Made by a program: the position numbers and the translations under genes | Source of the DNA: Calycina herbarum | Lineage: Eukaryota > Ascomycota > Leotiomycetes > Helotiales > Pezizellaceae | Assembly (NCBI GenBank): GCA_001414485.1 | Contig: LLEY01000137.1 | Location: 62,001 to 126,000 of the forward strand | Direction: 5' to 3' | Length of the DNA: 64,000 bases | The notes under the pieces: model-generated | What the model was told of the DNA's origin: nothing | The model's database searches: none | What the model saw: the letters and a program-made list of their open reading frames with translations, nothing else | Part shown: piece by piece, positions 38,184-48,077 of the stretch | Numbering within the stretch: position 1 is the stretch's first letter | How the letters are laid out: each line of letters begins with the position of its first letter

Positions 38184-39510
38184 ATGTCAATCTCGCCATC
38201 TATTGCATCATCAATCATGTCTACCTCGGTCATGACCCGACGACGCAATACTCGCCTCGAACCCATTACCACCGATGTCACCGCTGCGGCACGCCGAAAA
38301 TTCTCAATCTCGGCTATATCTGCTGTGTCTTCAAAGTCCAACTTTTCTCTCCTGAGCCCAAGGTTGGCAGCTGCGCATGCATATTACCACGAACAGGAAA
38401 CTCCAACCTCAGCGAAGGCCAATTCATCCCAACGCCGGAAGAGCCTCTTGGAAGCGGAACAATTTCCTCGTCGTCGTTCGTCAGCAGCATCTCCATCGGT
38501 CCTCGCCTCCCACTTCTCAAATTTCACATTTGCCTCCCGCAAGGAAAAGCTTGCTTCAGTCCCTGAGTCCGAAGCTGCAAATTCAGGCGCTGTAACTGCA
38601 AATGGAGAAAAGAGTGTCAGTTCTCAGAAGATCAAGACGGAAAAGACCGAAGATGTTGAAATGACAGACGCACTAAAACTAGCACCTAAAACCCCCTCTA
38701 TCAAAATCTCAGATACAACCGTCACCTCCACACCACAAAATACACCCATCACAGCCAAGCCCCACCCCATCACACCACCACCGACACGAAGACGTTCTGC
38801 TTCAGATATCCCATATGAATACATCCATACTCGTCTTCGAGACTGGGGTCGAGTCTACCTTGGCAACACCTCCTCAGCAGACGTCTTCATCAATCCCATC
38901 TCACTCCGTCGGCCATCCATGACCCCGGTTTTAGAATCCGAACCCACCGAGACTAAGAACACAGTGAATATCCGCGTACGAGTGGTCCCGAAATCCAAGG
39001 AAAGAAAACCCTTCGTCATCCATCAAAAATTTGACGTTGAGGATTTCCGTGCTAAGATTCCGACACCAGGAAAGTCAGACGCGAAGACTCCGAGGTTGAG
39101 ACGTTCAAATAGACACAGGTCTGCGTCGCAGAGTGCGGGTGGACATAAGAGGGGAAAGAGTTTGGATGCTTTGAGTTCTTTGTCGGTAGTCAAGAGGGAG
39201 TGTGCTTTTCCTTTACGTGAGTTTCTTTTTTCATTACCCCTTTCCTTTCTTCGTCGTGTTCTGGGCTAGTGTGATGAGAGTACTAACGAGGTTCTTTTCA
39301 GATGAGGAATACGCTCTACATTTCTTGCCTATCCTTGCGGCATTGTTGTTTTCAGGTCATGTGTGTAAGGGCGATACTATTGATCTTCCTATCCCGCATC
39401 CCGGAGCTTGGGAGGATGTTTTGAAATGGGTTTATGTTGGTGGCGATTCTAATGAGGTCTCCGAGGAGGTGAGAGAAAACGTTGCTTATCTGGGTGGTGA
39501 TGTGGTTTAG
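38184..39510 (+). CDS. Basic Ser-rich protein with C-terminal BTB/POZ-like fold
   Basis: Two exons: 38184-39216 and 39302-39510, phase-1 junction (C|AT), 413 residues from the ATG at 38184. The open frame runs upstream to 38064 but only from a TTG. The first ~220 residues are Ser/Thr/Ala/Arg-rich with several basic clusters, including RRKS, PRRRSS and RRRSAS. Residues ~230-320 contain a YEYIHTRLRDWGRVYLGN block followed by a strand-rich segment ending in FVIHQKFDVEDFR. After another basic linker, the C-terminal ~75 residues read FLPILAALLFSG...DLPIPHPGAWEDVLKWVYVGG, which looks like the second half of a BTB/POZ domain. I infer a chromatin- or ubiquitin-adaptor-like protein of filamentous fungi. 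No exact family or function is recognised. Confidence 0.78.
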
Positions 39511-39910
39511 CTATTTTGAAGCACTACAGGTTTTCAATGGGTGTGGAGGTAGGTCCAGAGGGATCGGAAGGAAATTCATGATGTCTGGGGTTGTAATATG
39601 TAGGATGAAGTTAGGCTGTCCACTTGGTTTGTAAATACTTGGAGAAGTGAAATTAGTGAGAGCATGGTGTGGTTTTCCATGGTATCGCGCGCGGTACTGT
39701 TTCTGTACGGGAATATTAGTCATGACCTTACATATTTTGGTCTCTTTTTTTCTTTGAGGGTTGATGAATTATGAAACAAATTTTGACATATACTTTTATT
39801 TGATTTTTATTTCCTACTAGGGTGCACCAGGGGGTGCAGGAATTCGTGACTGTAGTCCCCTCGCGCTTTCCCTTCTACAATTGTCCTAAATATTCTAGGA
39901 GAATGAAGTA

Positions 39911-39967
39911 CAGTGAGTTGCGAGTTAAGCTTGAATTTGCCCACTTTTTTTGTAAACCGAGCTTTTT
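39911..39967 (+). repeat. Left terminal inverted repeat of pogo/Fot element
   Basis: 57 nt, starts CAGTGAGTTGCGAGTTAAGC right after TA. It differs from the complement of the right copy at positions 32 and 46 only. Confidence 0.93.
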
Positions 39968-40339
39968 GAGATTTTCCCCTTTTTTAGGCACTCTTTTACC
40001 TATTAATTAACAACAATATATGATATACTATTTATAAGAACAGGAAAGAAGAGGCTTATATCTCCCCTTGTACTCTATAAACTTTATAGGACAAAAACAG
40101 ACAATTTTATATCTGTCTTGATTTTTATAGGGTCTTGGCATAGCCTGTCGACCTTACAGGGGGTAGTGAAAATTTTTTCAAGAAAAGGGGTTATTTTAAG
40201 AATTATTTATCTTTTAGTTTACTTTTATTATAACGTGGTTCATCAGTACCCTACGCACTTTTCCCCTACCTTATTACTTTAGAATATGATTAAACAACTA
40301 CAATATATCAAATTAACTAAAACTACTCAGAATCTAATA

Positions 40340-41978
40340 AACTAGATATATCTATAGCCTCTTGACAAGTTCGTGTATTATGACCAGTCTTTCTACAAGT
40401 GCTATACCGTCGCTTAGAGGGTTGCCCCTCATTTTGCCTCCCCCCCTTAGAACGCCTATCGCGTCGAGCCTGTTCCTCTGCCTCCCTTTGAGCTAATACG
40501 TCCTGTGTATCCTCTATAGTAAGTACACCTCCTTAACGGACCCGAGTCTTTTTAGCCCTGCGACGCTTACTAAGGGCTTCATTTGCTGCTCGAAGGGTAC
40601 GGACCTCTGCCGACAAAAGGGTTACTTTATGTACTAACCGCTCTGTACCCTTTGCTAACGTAGCAACTGTTTGAAAAATAGGTGTTAGCGAGCTTCCTTA
40701 ATAACGTGTAATACGATTCTTAACCAAAGTTGTTTGTAAAAGAGCATCGGTTAGGTTATGAGGGGTCTGTGAGACCTAAGGGTCGGCGTCCGTAGAAGGG
40801 GGGCTAGTAGGTGTAGGAGTTCGTAATCGGATATTAAGCTTTGATATTACAGCTTGGGGATTAAAAGGCACTAAGCCAGCTCCGCGGAATCTAGCCTAGG
40901 CGTTTTAGGCTGTTATTGATTCTAAATACGCTGCTTTGAAGGCGAGAAAGAACTCGACCTTAGTGATGTAGTTGATATAAGCTTTAATAAAAGTCTTAAT
41001 TTAGCGACTATATACCTGTTTTAATATACTAAAACACCCAATGTCGAGTAGCTGGGTAAGATAAGAAGAGTAAGGAGGTAGGCAAAGAGTTATAATATTA
41101 TAAGCCTTATAATACTCTTGGAATTCGGCTGATTCGTAACTCTTATGCCTATCTAATACTAGTATTCGATATAGACTCCTTATATAAGCAGTAGTGTGCT
41201 TATCGAAGTGCTAAAGCCATTCTAGACCTGTCTTATTATTTGTCTATCTATTGTTTATAGGTTTAATAACCTAGTTATGTAGGAGGCCGCCCTTAGTATA
41301 CCAATTCTCCAGATAATTCTTCCCTTGAACTACTAAAAATAGAGGCACGTCCTAACCCTCGCTATTTATATAAGCAATTGCTATAGCCTATTCTCGATTG
41401 CCTAGCTGAACTGCCTTGCCTCTGCCACGTCGATCGGCGCGTGTAACAACCATAGCTGGGCTTATAATACCTATTATAAAACCTGTCTCATCGAAGTTAT
41501 AGAAGTCGTAATCTAAAACATCGTATTTTGCCTTTATATTCTCTATAAGTTGAAACTACGTGCTAATAAGCTCTAGATCGTCGTATAAGACTCTTTGAAA
41601 GTCGTAAACACGATTAAAACACGTCTTTAATTCTAGTCGACGTTGTACGAATCGAGATGCCTAGAGCTTGCTAACGCGTCTTCCCCCCCGCGATTCGAGG
41701 ATATAATTCGCTATATCTTCTATACTAGCTAGCTAGGGCGTAAATCCTCTTATATCTAGATTAAGTATATATTAAATAATCACCTCCTCCTCTAGGTTGT
41801 TTAATTTAAGATTTAGTGGTAGACGTTTGTAAAGAGTAGTATAACTGTTTATTCGAAGTCGGAGCGTAGATTCGGGAACATTATAGATTTTTGTAGCGGA
41901 CCGACGACTTAGCTTTTTAGCTATACGGATAGCCTCGATAGCTAAGATGATTCGTGCTTCTTGCGTTTGAATTTCCAT
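40340..41978 (-). pseudogene. Pogo/Fot transposase with many stop codons
   Basis: Reading on the minus strand starts at 41978 with a 68-residue intact N-terminal helix-turn-helix region (EARIILAIEAIR ... YNVPESTLR ... LEEEVII), the psq-type DNA-binding start of fungal pogo/Fot transposases. After the first stop, pieces of the DDE domain continue: the first catalytic Asp lies in DETGF at 41478-41492, and related fragments run on to about 41.2 kb. A C-terminal zinc-knuckle relic (ST-C-RKTG-H-NTRT-C-Q) lies near 40366-40410. Its first Cys position is Tyr, consistent with a G:C to A:T change. At least a dozen in-frame stops disrupt the ~540-residue protein. It cannot make a working transposase. 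Confidence 0.9.
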
Positions 41979-42196
41979 TTAGGGCGGTTGAGAAAACGCG
42001 TGTTAAAGTTAGAGTGTAGTTAGTGGGGGAAAAGTGCGCAGGGTACTGATAAACCACGTTACTTACTTTAAATTAATAAATTATATAGAAGAGAGATAAT
42101 TAGATATAGCGCTTCTTTCTAGCTATAGCCTTGTCTCTTTTAGAGTACTTTTATTTTCTGTCTTCTAAAGAAAAGAGGGAGAAAGCCTTAGTAAAA

Positions 42197-42253
42197 AAAA
42201 AGCTCGGATTACAAAAAAAGTAGGCAAATTCAAGCTTAACTCGCAACTCACTG
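42197..42253 (-). repeat. Right terminal inverted repeat of pogo/Fot element
   Basis: 57 nt, complement of the left copy with two mismatches. It is followed by TA, which completes the target-site duplication. Confidence 0.93.
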
Positions 42254-42385
42254 TAACTATTAACTATAAATATAATTGTTCTATTCGTTTAGGACAATAA
42301 TATTCATTTTCCCAATCTTAAGCAAACAATCGGGCAAGCAGCGCAAAGGAATTCTACTCTTGGCCAGTTACGAATTCCTGCGCCC

Positions 42386-42808
42386 GTTAATGAAGCTGCG
42401 CCTTCGCCTTACTCTCTCTCTCTAATCTCTTCAAACAAAGAAAACGTGTTTCCATCGTATCCTTGACCCAATACTGTGCGGACTCCGTGAGTATAACAGC
42501 GAAGGGAATGAGGATATTGTAGAGGATAATCTTGCATCGTCACCTATTCCGCATATCGATTATTCTAGCGGAGGTGGAGGCAGTGCGACGTACCACTTTG
42601 TGAGAGTAAGTTTCTATGTTGGAAAGAATTCCATGAGATGGAAGTTATTAAGGATATAGAGGAGCGTAGGAGATTAAAGGAAGTAGTGAAAAGATAGAAT
42701 AAGTGTAAATAGCTTTACTTTCTTTTGTTTTCAAGAATTTATATCTTAGCACTCCTAAACTGGATTAGCAGCATCGTAGTTTAAAGCAACCTAGATTTTA
42801 GTATAATC
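42386..42808. other. Short spacer between element and cupin gene
   Basis: AT-rich, no coding content recognised. It probably includes the 3' untranslated region of the minus-strand cupin gene. Confidence 0.4.
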
Positions 42809-43540
42809 TTACTCTAAATAGAAGTAGTTTCTAACCGGACTTCTAAACACGCCGTCACATGATGTGTATGGAGAGCCGAAGGGATAACCCAACAGCCATT
42901 CTCCAATCACGACCCCCAAAACCAACATCACAATGCTACTAATCCACCACTTAACACCGTCAGGTCCAGGACAAGGGATCGCCAAAGGCCCATCAATCGT
43001 ATGCAGAAAAAGCTCGAGCTGAGAAATACTCGGTTGACTCCCATGGTTCCTGCAATCCTCGAGATATCCAAAGAAATTCCGGAAAAATTGCTCCTCCTTG
43101 ACATCATTACCTCCCGGTGGATCGACCCGAATCTTCACAATCAGCGGTTCAGTATCTGATGCATTTTCAAAACTATGATACATTCCTTTCGGTAAGTGAA
43201 TTGGAGGATCTCCTGCTGTCTTCACTACTCTTCGGTGGGCTGGATTGGGAGCACCGGGTTGGTGCCAAATTCCCGTTCCTTTTTCGACGAGAAAATCTTC
43301 GGTTTGGAAGAGATGTAAGTGTTGTGGTGATTTGAAGAAGGATTTTTTATTCGGGATGGAATGGGTGACGAAATAGGGAGCTTCATTCCGTGGAAGGTTT
43401 GTGACGAGGTGCCATTTTCGTAAGAGACAGTTGAGAGGTTGGCTGTATGCCGCCGCGGCGAAGTAGTACCTTGAAGGAAGGAGAACATTTTGAGACTTTA
43501 CACGAGATGATTTTGATAGATTATTGTGGGTCAGCTGATG
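42809..43540 (-). CDS. Cupin-domain protein with C-terminal membrane anchor, 5' end unresolved
   Basis: A continuous minus-strand frame from about 43540 to the stop at 42809 gives roughly 243 residues. The first half reads as a fungal cupin: KWHLVTNLPRNEAPYFVTHS, then QHLHLFQTEDFLVEKGTG, IWHQPGAP, DPPIHLPKGMYHSFENAS and LIVKIRVDP. These are typical beta-strands of a small-molecule-binding or oxidoreductase-like jelly roll. Near the end there is a hydrophobic helix (WWISSIVMLVLGVVIGEWLL), so the protein is probably membrane-tethered. No in-frame ATG precedes the cupin. An acceptor-like CACATCAG lies at about 43536, and ATG-containing sequence lies further upstream (around 43.66 kb), but I could not join them in phase. 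Either an upstream exon was missed or the 5' end is damaged. Next to a transposon, so decay is plausible. Function unknown. Confidence 0.65.
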   Translation of the reverse strand, partial: HQLTHNNLSKSSRVKSQNVLLPSRYYFAAAAYSQPLNCLLRKWHLVTNLPRNEAPYFVTHSIPNKKSFFKSPQHLHLFQTEDFLVEKGTGIWHQPGAPNPAHRRVVKTAGDPPIHLPKGMYHSFENASDTEPLIVKIRVDPPGGNDVKEEQFFRNFFGYLEDCRNHGSQPSISQLELFLHTIDGPLAIPCPGPDGVKWWISSIVMLVLGVVIGEWLLGYPFGSPYTSCDGVFRSPVRNYFYLE

Positions 43541-44670
43541 TGAGATTTACGAGTCTGTTATTATGTGGCTTCTTATGGCTTTTGTCGGATTCTTGGCACT
43601 ACTCGGTGACGTCGAAATTATATGCAGGTTTTACTTTCAATTTGCGGCTGAAGAGGACGTTCCATACCAAGCACCTATGATGTGATTTTACTGGGGGTGT
43701 AGATGAGCTCTCATGGTACTTTTCTTGCAAAACTTTTAGGAACTCCGTTGAAGAAAAGAAGTAGAAAAAAGGTTAACTGGAAATGTAGGCCATTAGAGCT
43801 CCGTCTAATGGATTTACGAAGAAGCGAACATATGGAATTAAGTTTCTGTTATTTTCAAGCGGGGGTCTGTGAAGAAAATACGATCATTCGAACTTCATAC
43901 TTCGCTAAATTAGTTACGCCCAACCTTACGAGCATATGACCCCCTTTTCTTCTTTAGGCGAAAACTAGTATTGTAGGTTTAATAAGTTTTCAATGTTCTA
44001 GCACAGCTTATCGCTTGCCATATTCAGTTAGAGAAAACAGAAAGGTCTAATCTTGTTGCTTTGATGGACGAGATAAAAATCTCGCACTTCGCTCTCCTTT
44101 GTTTCAGTCAAATGAAGAGAATGAATTTGGAAAACAACGTCAAAAATAATTGTGTTATGGCAATTTGCTAACTCCTGGCAAGCTTTACCTGAAAGTACCT
44201 AAGTATTTTTCCTTATCTCCGCAGCACAGCCTCAACCACCTTCATGAAGTTCCATCTACACGACGTCAAACAGCCGTAACATGCGAATAAACTTCAGTAG
44301 CATCATCTTCTGATAACTGTTGAACCTATTTTGACCTCAAGCTTTATAGAGAAGCCCATCAACACCACCAAGTACCGCCACCATCGTGTCCTAAAGCCTA
44401 AAGGACTGTGGCGGATCATCTACTTTTGTCAACCTTCCGAGCAAAACTGCCCCAAACACAAGACCCAGTATCACTGAACTCCAATATAAATTGAACACAA
44501 TAAGTTGACCCCGAATTAGAGAGTGAAGCGTAACACAATGTCCAATTTCGCATCACCGGAAGGCTCAGCATGGATGGCATCTTTTGTGCGTAGTAAGCAA
44601 TCATTATTGCAGCCAATTTCAGACGATTCTCAAGATACGAACGTGATATACAACCCACTTTAAATAAAGA
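43541..44670. other. Spacer between cupin and HET relic
   Basis: May contain the missing first exon of the cupin gene near 43.6-43.7 kb. The rest shows only short unsupported frames. Confidence 0.4.
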
Positions 44671-47010
44671 AGGATACTAAACAATTTCGGCTTCTCACTC
44701 TGCTTCCTTCTGGCTCCTTCTCCTCCACCATTGAATGTTTGCTCGAGCGAACGGTGGTAGACCCGTTTTTGAATTCGACAAATGCAAGTTACGAAGCCCT
44801 ATCATATATGTGGGGAGATCAGCGAGAAAATCTTCATCCTATTAAAATAAACAATTGCACGATACGTGTAACCTACAGCTTGTGGTGGGCCCTCCCATAT
44901 CTAAGGCACAGGTCTTCTCCTCGTATACTGTGGATTGATGCACCGTGTATTAATCAAGCCAATGATGTAGAACGAAGTCAACAGGTTTCCTTGATGAGAG
45001 AAATCTGTGGTGGTGCATCAAAGATCATTGGATGGCTTGGAATGGACGAAGAAGGCCGCGTTAAAGATGCCTTTGATTTTGTCAAGGACCTTCGCGTGGC
45101 TTCTCTCGATAGTGGGGCAAGGGACATCGTGAAGATATCCTGCTGGCCGAGAGGTGCTTCATTGAAACGCTTCAAAGTTACGGAATGGCAACTCACAAAG
45201 TAGAGTTCTATCTGGAAACACGATTTGTTCTAACCTCGGATGACAAACCTGCGCTTCGGAAAGTGTTCGAAAGAGATGTGGGGACAGTGGGAACAGCAGT
45301 TCCGGCTATTGGGAGGATACCAGAAAGTAAACAAGATGTCAAAACCACAGCAGCACATTACAACGTCACAGTGGGATGGTCTGCAAGCCGCGCAATAAAG
45401 AAAATCCCGCGGGAAAAAGCCACATTTCTCCGATATTTATTGTTGTAAGGGATTTTTCTCAAGAGACGTATGAGAGTGTCTTTCCCACAAACGGAAGATT
45501 CCATATGGAGATACGGCAAGCTGAATGTGGATGCTCGAAAAGAATTGTCCGAGTTTGTTCTCAGGTGTGAGAGAATTTCAGATATGGTATCAGGTCTTGA
45601 AAGTCGACGACGTGTTTGTTTGCCGACAGAGAACACATTATCCCAGAAAATGAAATGAACATCTCACGCTTCTCATAATAGATGGTGAAGCGTGGAAAAG
45701 CTCTGCTCCCGAGAATATTGTGATAGGGTCTAGGTCATCTAAGAAATAGTACTTGCGAAAGATGTGGGTTTTCAGTGTGAGGAGATGACATTGAATTGGC
45801 GCTCTCTCTCTGATATCTTGTTGATGGTGTCAACTGCCATACGCCACAAAAAACACAACTCAGCAAACCCTTCTGTGTTTTATTCTTCTAGAAATTTCGA
45901 CTATGAACCGCCTCTACATGTCGAACGGATACTCATTACTTCGGCAAATAAACTCTTGGCTTTACGGCGCGGCTACCACGATAATAGGAATAGTTTTGGT
46001 CTCGATTGGCGCGGCTTTCCTTTATCGGACGCTCTTGTTGCTTCCGGAAACGCCCGCTGTAGCAAGCGGATTGGCAGTATATATGGCTTACTTGGTCTTG
46101 CCGACACAGGATCACTGAATCTATTCCCCAACTATGAAATCGATCTTTTTCAACTATACAAGAATCTCATGGCACAAACTGGGCTATGGATTAGCTATCA
46201 GCTGGTTCGCTTCAGCTCGTTTATACAAGTTCAGCTTGGTGGTTTCGCTTGGGAGACATGCCTTCACCAGCCTCAACTTTCATCCAACCATTTGTATCAG
46301 ACAGTGGCGAGAAGCCATGGTGTGATCAACATCCTCGGAGATTCTTTTAGCACTCCCACAAAAGCGAGGACACTATTCAAACATTGGCGAGATTTGTCCT
46401 ATCACAAAATCAATTCCAATGATCCATCAGACGAGGGGGCCGTGGTTGCAAAGGATGCATTCATGCGAATAAAAGAAGATTCCAAAACAGTTATCAGCAT
46501 TGATAGATATCTCACATGTATGTATGCTCCGGGGAGGTGTCAAGCATAGTGCATTTGCCTTCCCTAAAGCTGTGGACCCTGTCGGGTGGGATATTCCAAA
46601 GCATAAAAAGCCATGCGAACTGTGCTTGCAGAAAAAAAGCCCGGGCTTTTGAGGGAATATGAGATATACGGGATAGTGGTACTTGTTTATGCTTTTCGGA
46701 AGAATACAAAATACTCACGCCTCACTGGATGATGGGAACCCGTGGCCAAATCCGACTCGTTCCAGGAAATGCAAAAGGAGACACCATCAGTCATGTCAGA
46801 GATTTAAGCATTGGCATGATGATCAGGGAAAACTTGGAAAGAAAAGCAACAGTACTCCACTACTCAATTATCGGGAGAGCCTTGATACTCCGTCATTGGG
46901 ACGAAACACCAGTGAAGGTGTATGAGAACTCGGAAGAAGTATTCCATTACAGTGCGGGAAATCAGAAGAATATGTGGCCTCATCGAAGGCAGACCCGAAC
47001 GAATATTTAA
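44671..47010 (+). pseudogene. Broken HET-domain (heterokaryon incompatibility) gene
   Basis: From about 44690 the plus strand reads like the start of a fungal HET protein: FRLLTLLPSGSF, then YEALSYMWGD and LWIDAPCINQAND with a following SQQVSLMREI helix. These are the HET-domain signature blocks. No ATG precedes the frame, because a TAA lies 27 nt upstream of it. The frame stops at 45203. Related-looking pieces continue in shifted frames: 45185-45658, then an open frame 45764-46549 (DWRGFPLSDAL, IYGLLGLAD, the usual post-HET region), and a C-terminal piece at about 46729-47010 (GTRGQIRLVPGNAKGDTIS). HET proteins are normally 600-800 residues in one or two exons. At least three breaks mean it is very likely a pseudogene. 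HET proteins trigger cell death on non-self recognition when intact. Confidence 0.8.
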
Positions 47011-48077
47011 AAGTGCATTTGGATCTTGATACTCTGATACTCTTAACCAGCCAACCACCTTTACCCGAGGGAAGTTCTCATCGCTCCTGTCGTGATTTGA
47101 TCTAGCTCGAGCGGACTTTTAGACCTCTAGTTCAATTCATCGTTAGATAGTAGTCTCAAACTACTCCTCTCGCTTAGCTCTCTCTACGGGGACGGAAAAA
47201 ACGTCCTATTTGGTCCCCCCCTTAAGGAATAGTCTGAAAATCCCAAATAAAGCCACAACACGACAATCAAAATAGATGAGCTTCGCTTCTACAGTTGACT
47301 AGCTATCAGAGACTTGTTCTATTTTTATTTTTTTGCATAGTTTCCTTGCCTCACTCTTAGACGTTCGTTGTGTTGGACCTTTGGTAGGGTGTAGCGCAGG
47401 AACAAAACAGGATTTTGTTTTTCTTGTTCCCTGTAGAGGCTACTCCTTAGGAGTGGATAAATATAGACTATATTTCCAGCGGCCGACAAAGAGTTCGCCT
47501 CACACCTTTCAGCAGTTATCCGGGTCTTCCACCCAAGAAACCGATTGCGACTTGGGAGAAGCGCCGACATCTCGTCATGAGTGTGACCTTTTCTTTTCAT
47601 ATGTACCTAAAGAGACCCATTTTGCTCTCGAAGGAATAACGCCGACTTCCCGACGCATGCACAAATCTTTCTCAACAGGATAAAATAAAACCCGGGCCGC
47701 CTTCCGGGGGCTCAACAGAAACTTCGGCGGCCTTGAAGATATCGAATCTCAAGGGGGATTGGGGCCTGATGGAGCGACAGTCTGAGATTCGGCTGCAGAT
47801 TTTGTTCCTCCTTGTCCTCTTTCCCCTTTAGTTGCTTACAGCGAACAAGTTATCTTTCCAAAAATCCTCCACGTTGCATCCTGGAAGAGATATTGAACTA
47901 ATTGGTGTAATATTTTTTGGCTTCTATGTAATTAAGTAAACATTCCAAAAAACCACCCGTTTATCATATACCAGAACCTCTACTTCTCTTTTCCTACTCA
48001 ACCCAACCCCGTCCCATGCCCATTCCATGCTATAGATATAAATCAAGAACCCTTCCCATCTCAATGATCGCATTCAA
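47011..48077. other. Repeat-like spacer
   Basis: No gene. The stretch near 47.1-47.23 kb has a TCTAGCTCGAGCGG-like composition, and 47690-47750 is a GC-rich GGCCGCC/GGCGGCC self-complementary patch. Possible old repeat DNA, class unknown. Confidence 0.35.

Larger units (their letters stand above)
39911..42253 (-). mobile_element. Pogo/Fot-type Tc1-mariner DNA transposon, inactive
   Basis: Element of 2,343 bp with 57-nt terminal inverted repeats (39911-39967 and 42197-42253), 55 of 57 identical, beginning CAGTGAGTTGCGAGTTAAGC. It is flanked on both sides by TA (39909-39910 and 42254-42255), the target duplication of the Tc1/mariner superfamily. The interior encodes a broken transposase on the minus strand. 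Interior composition is AT-rich with many TA and CTAG words and scattered TAA/TAG stops, the pattern expected from repeat-induced point mutation. The nearly intact terminal repeats against a wrecked reading frame make it a non-autonomous or dead copy. Confidence 0.93.
39832..42385. mobile_element. Small inverted-repeat element (MITE-like), split by a transposon
   Basis: A 21-nt inverted repeat bounds this interval: 39832-39852 on the left and 42365-42385 on the right (complement), 19 of 21 identical, with core GCAGGAATTCGT. An 11-nt inner pair (ATTGTCCTAAA at 39880-39890; its complement at 42288-42298) lies in matching order. Removing the 2.34-kb inner transposon leaves a ~209-bp non-coding element, the size and form of a MITE. 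No outer target-site duplication could be fixed with certainty. Confidence 0.65.

Noticed and set aside
43225..43488. Met-starting 87-codon frame over the cupin gene
   Set aside because: Out of frame with the clear cupin sequence on the same strand; it is a shadow of that gene.
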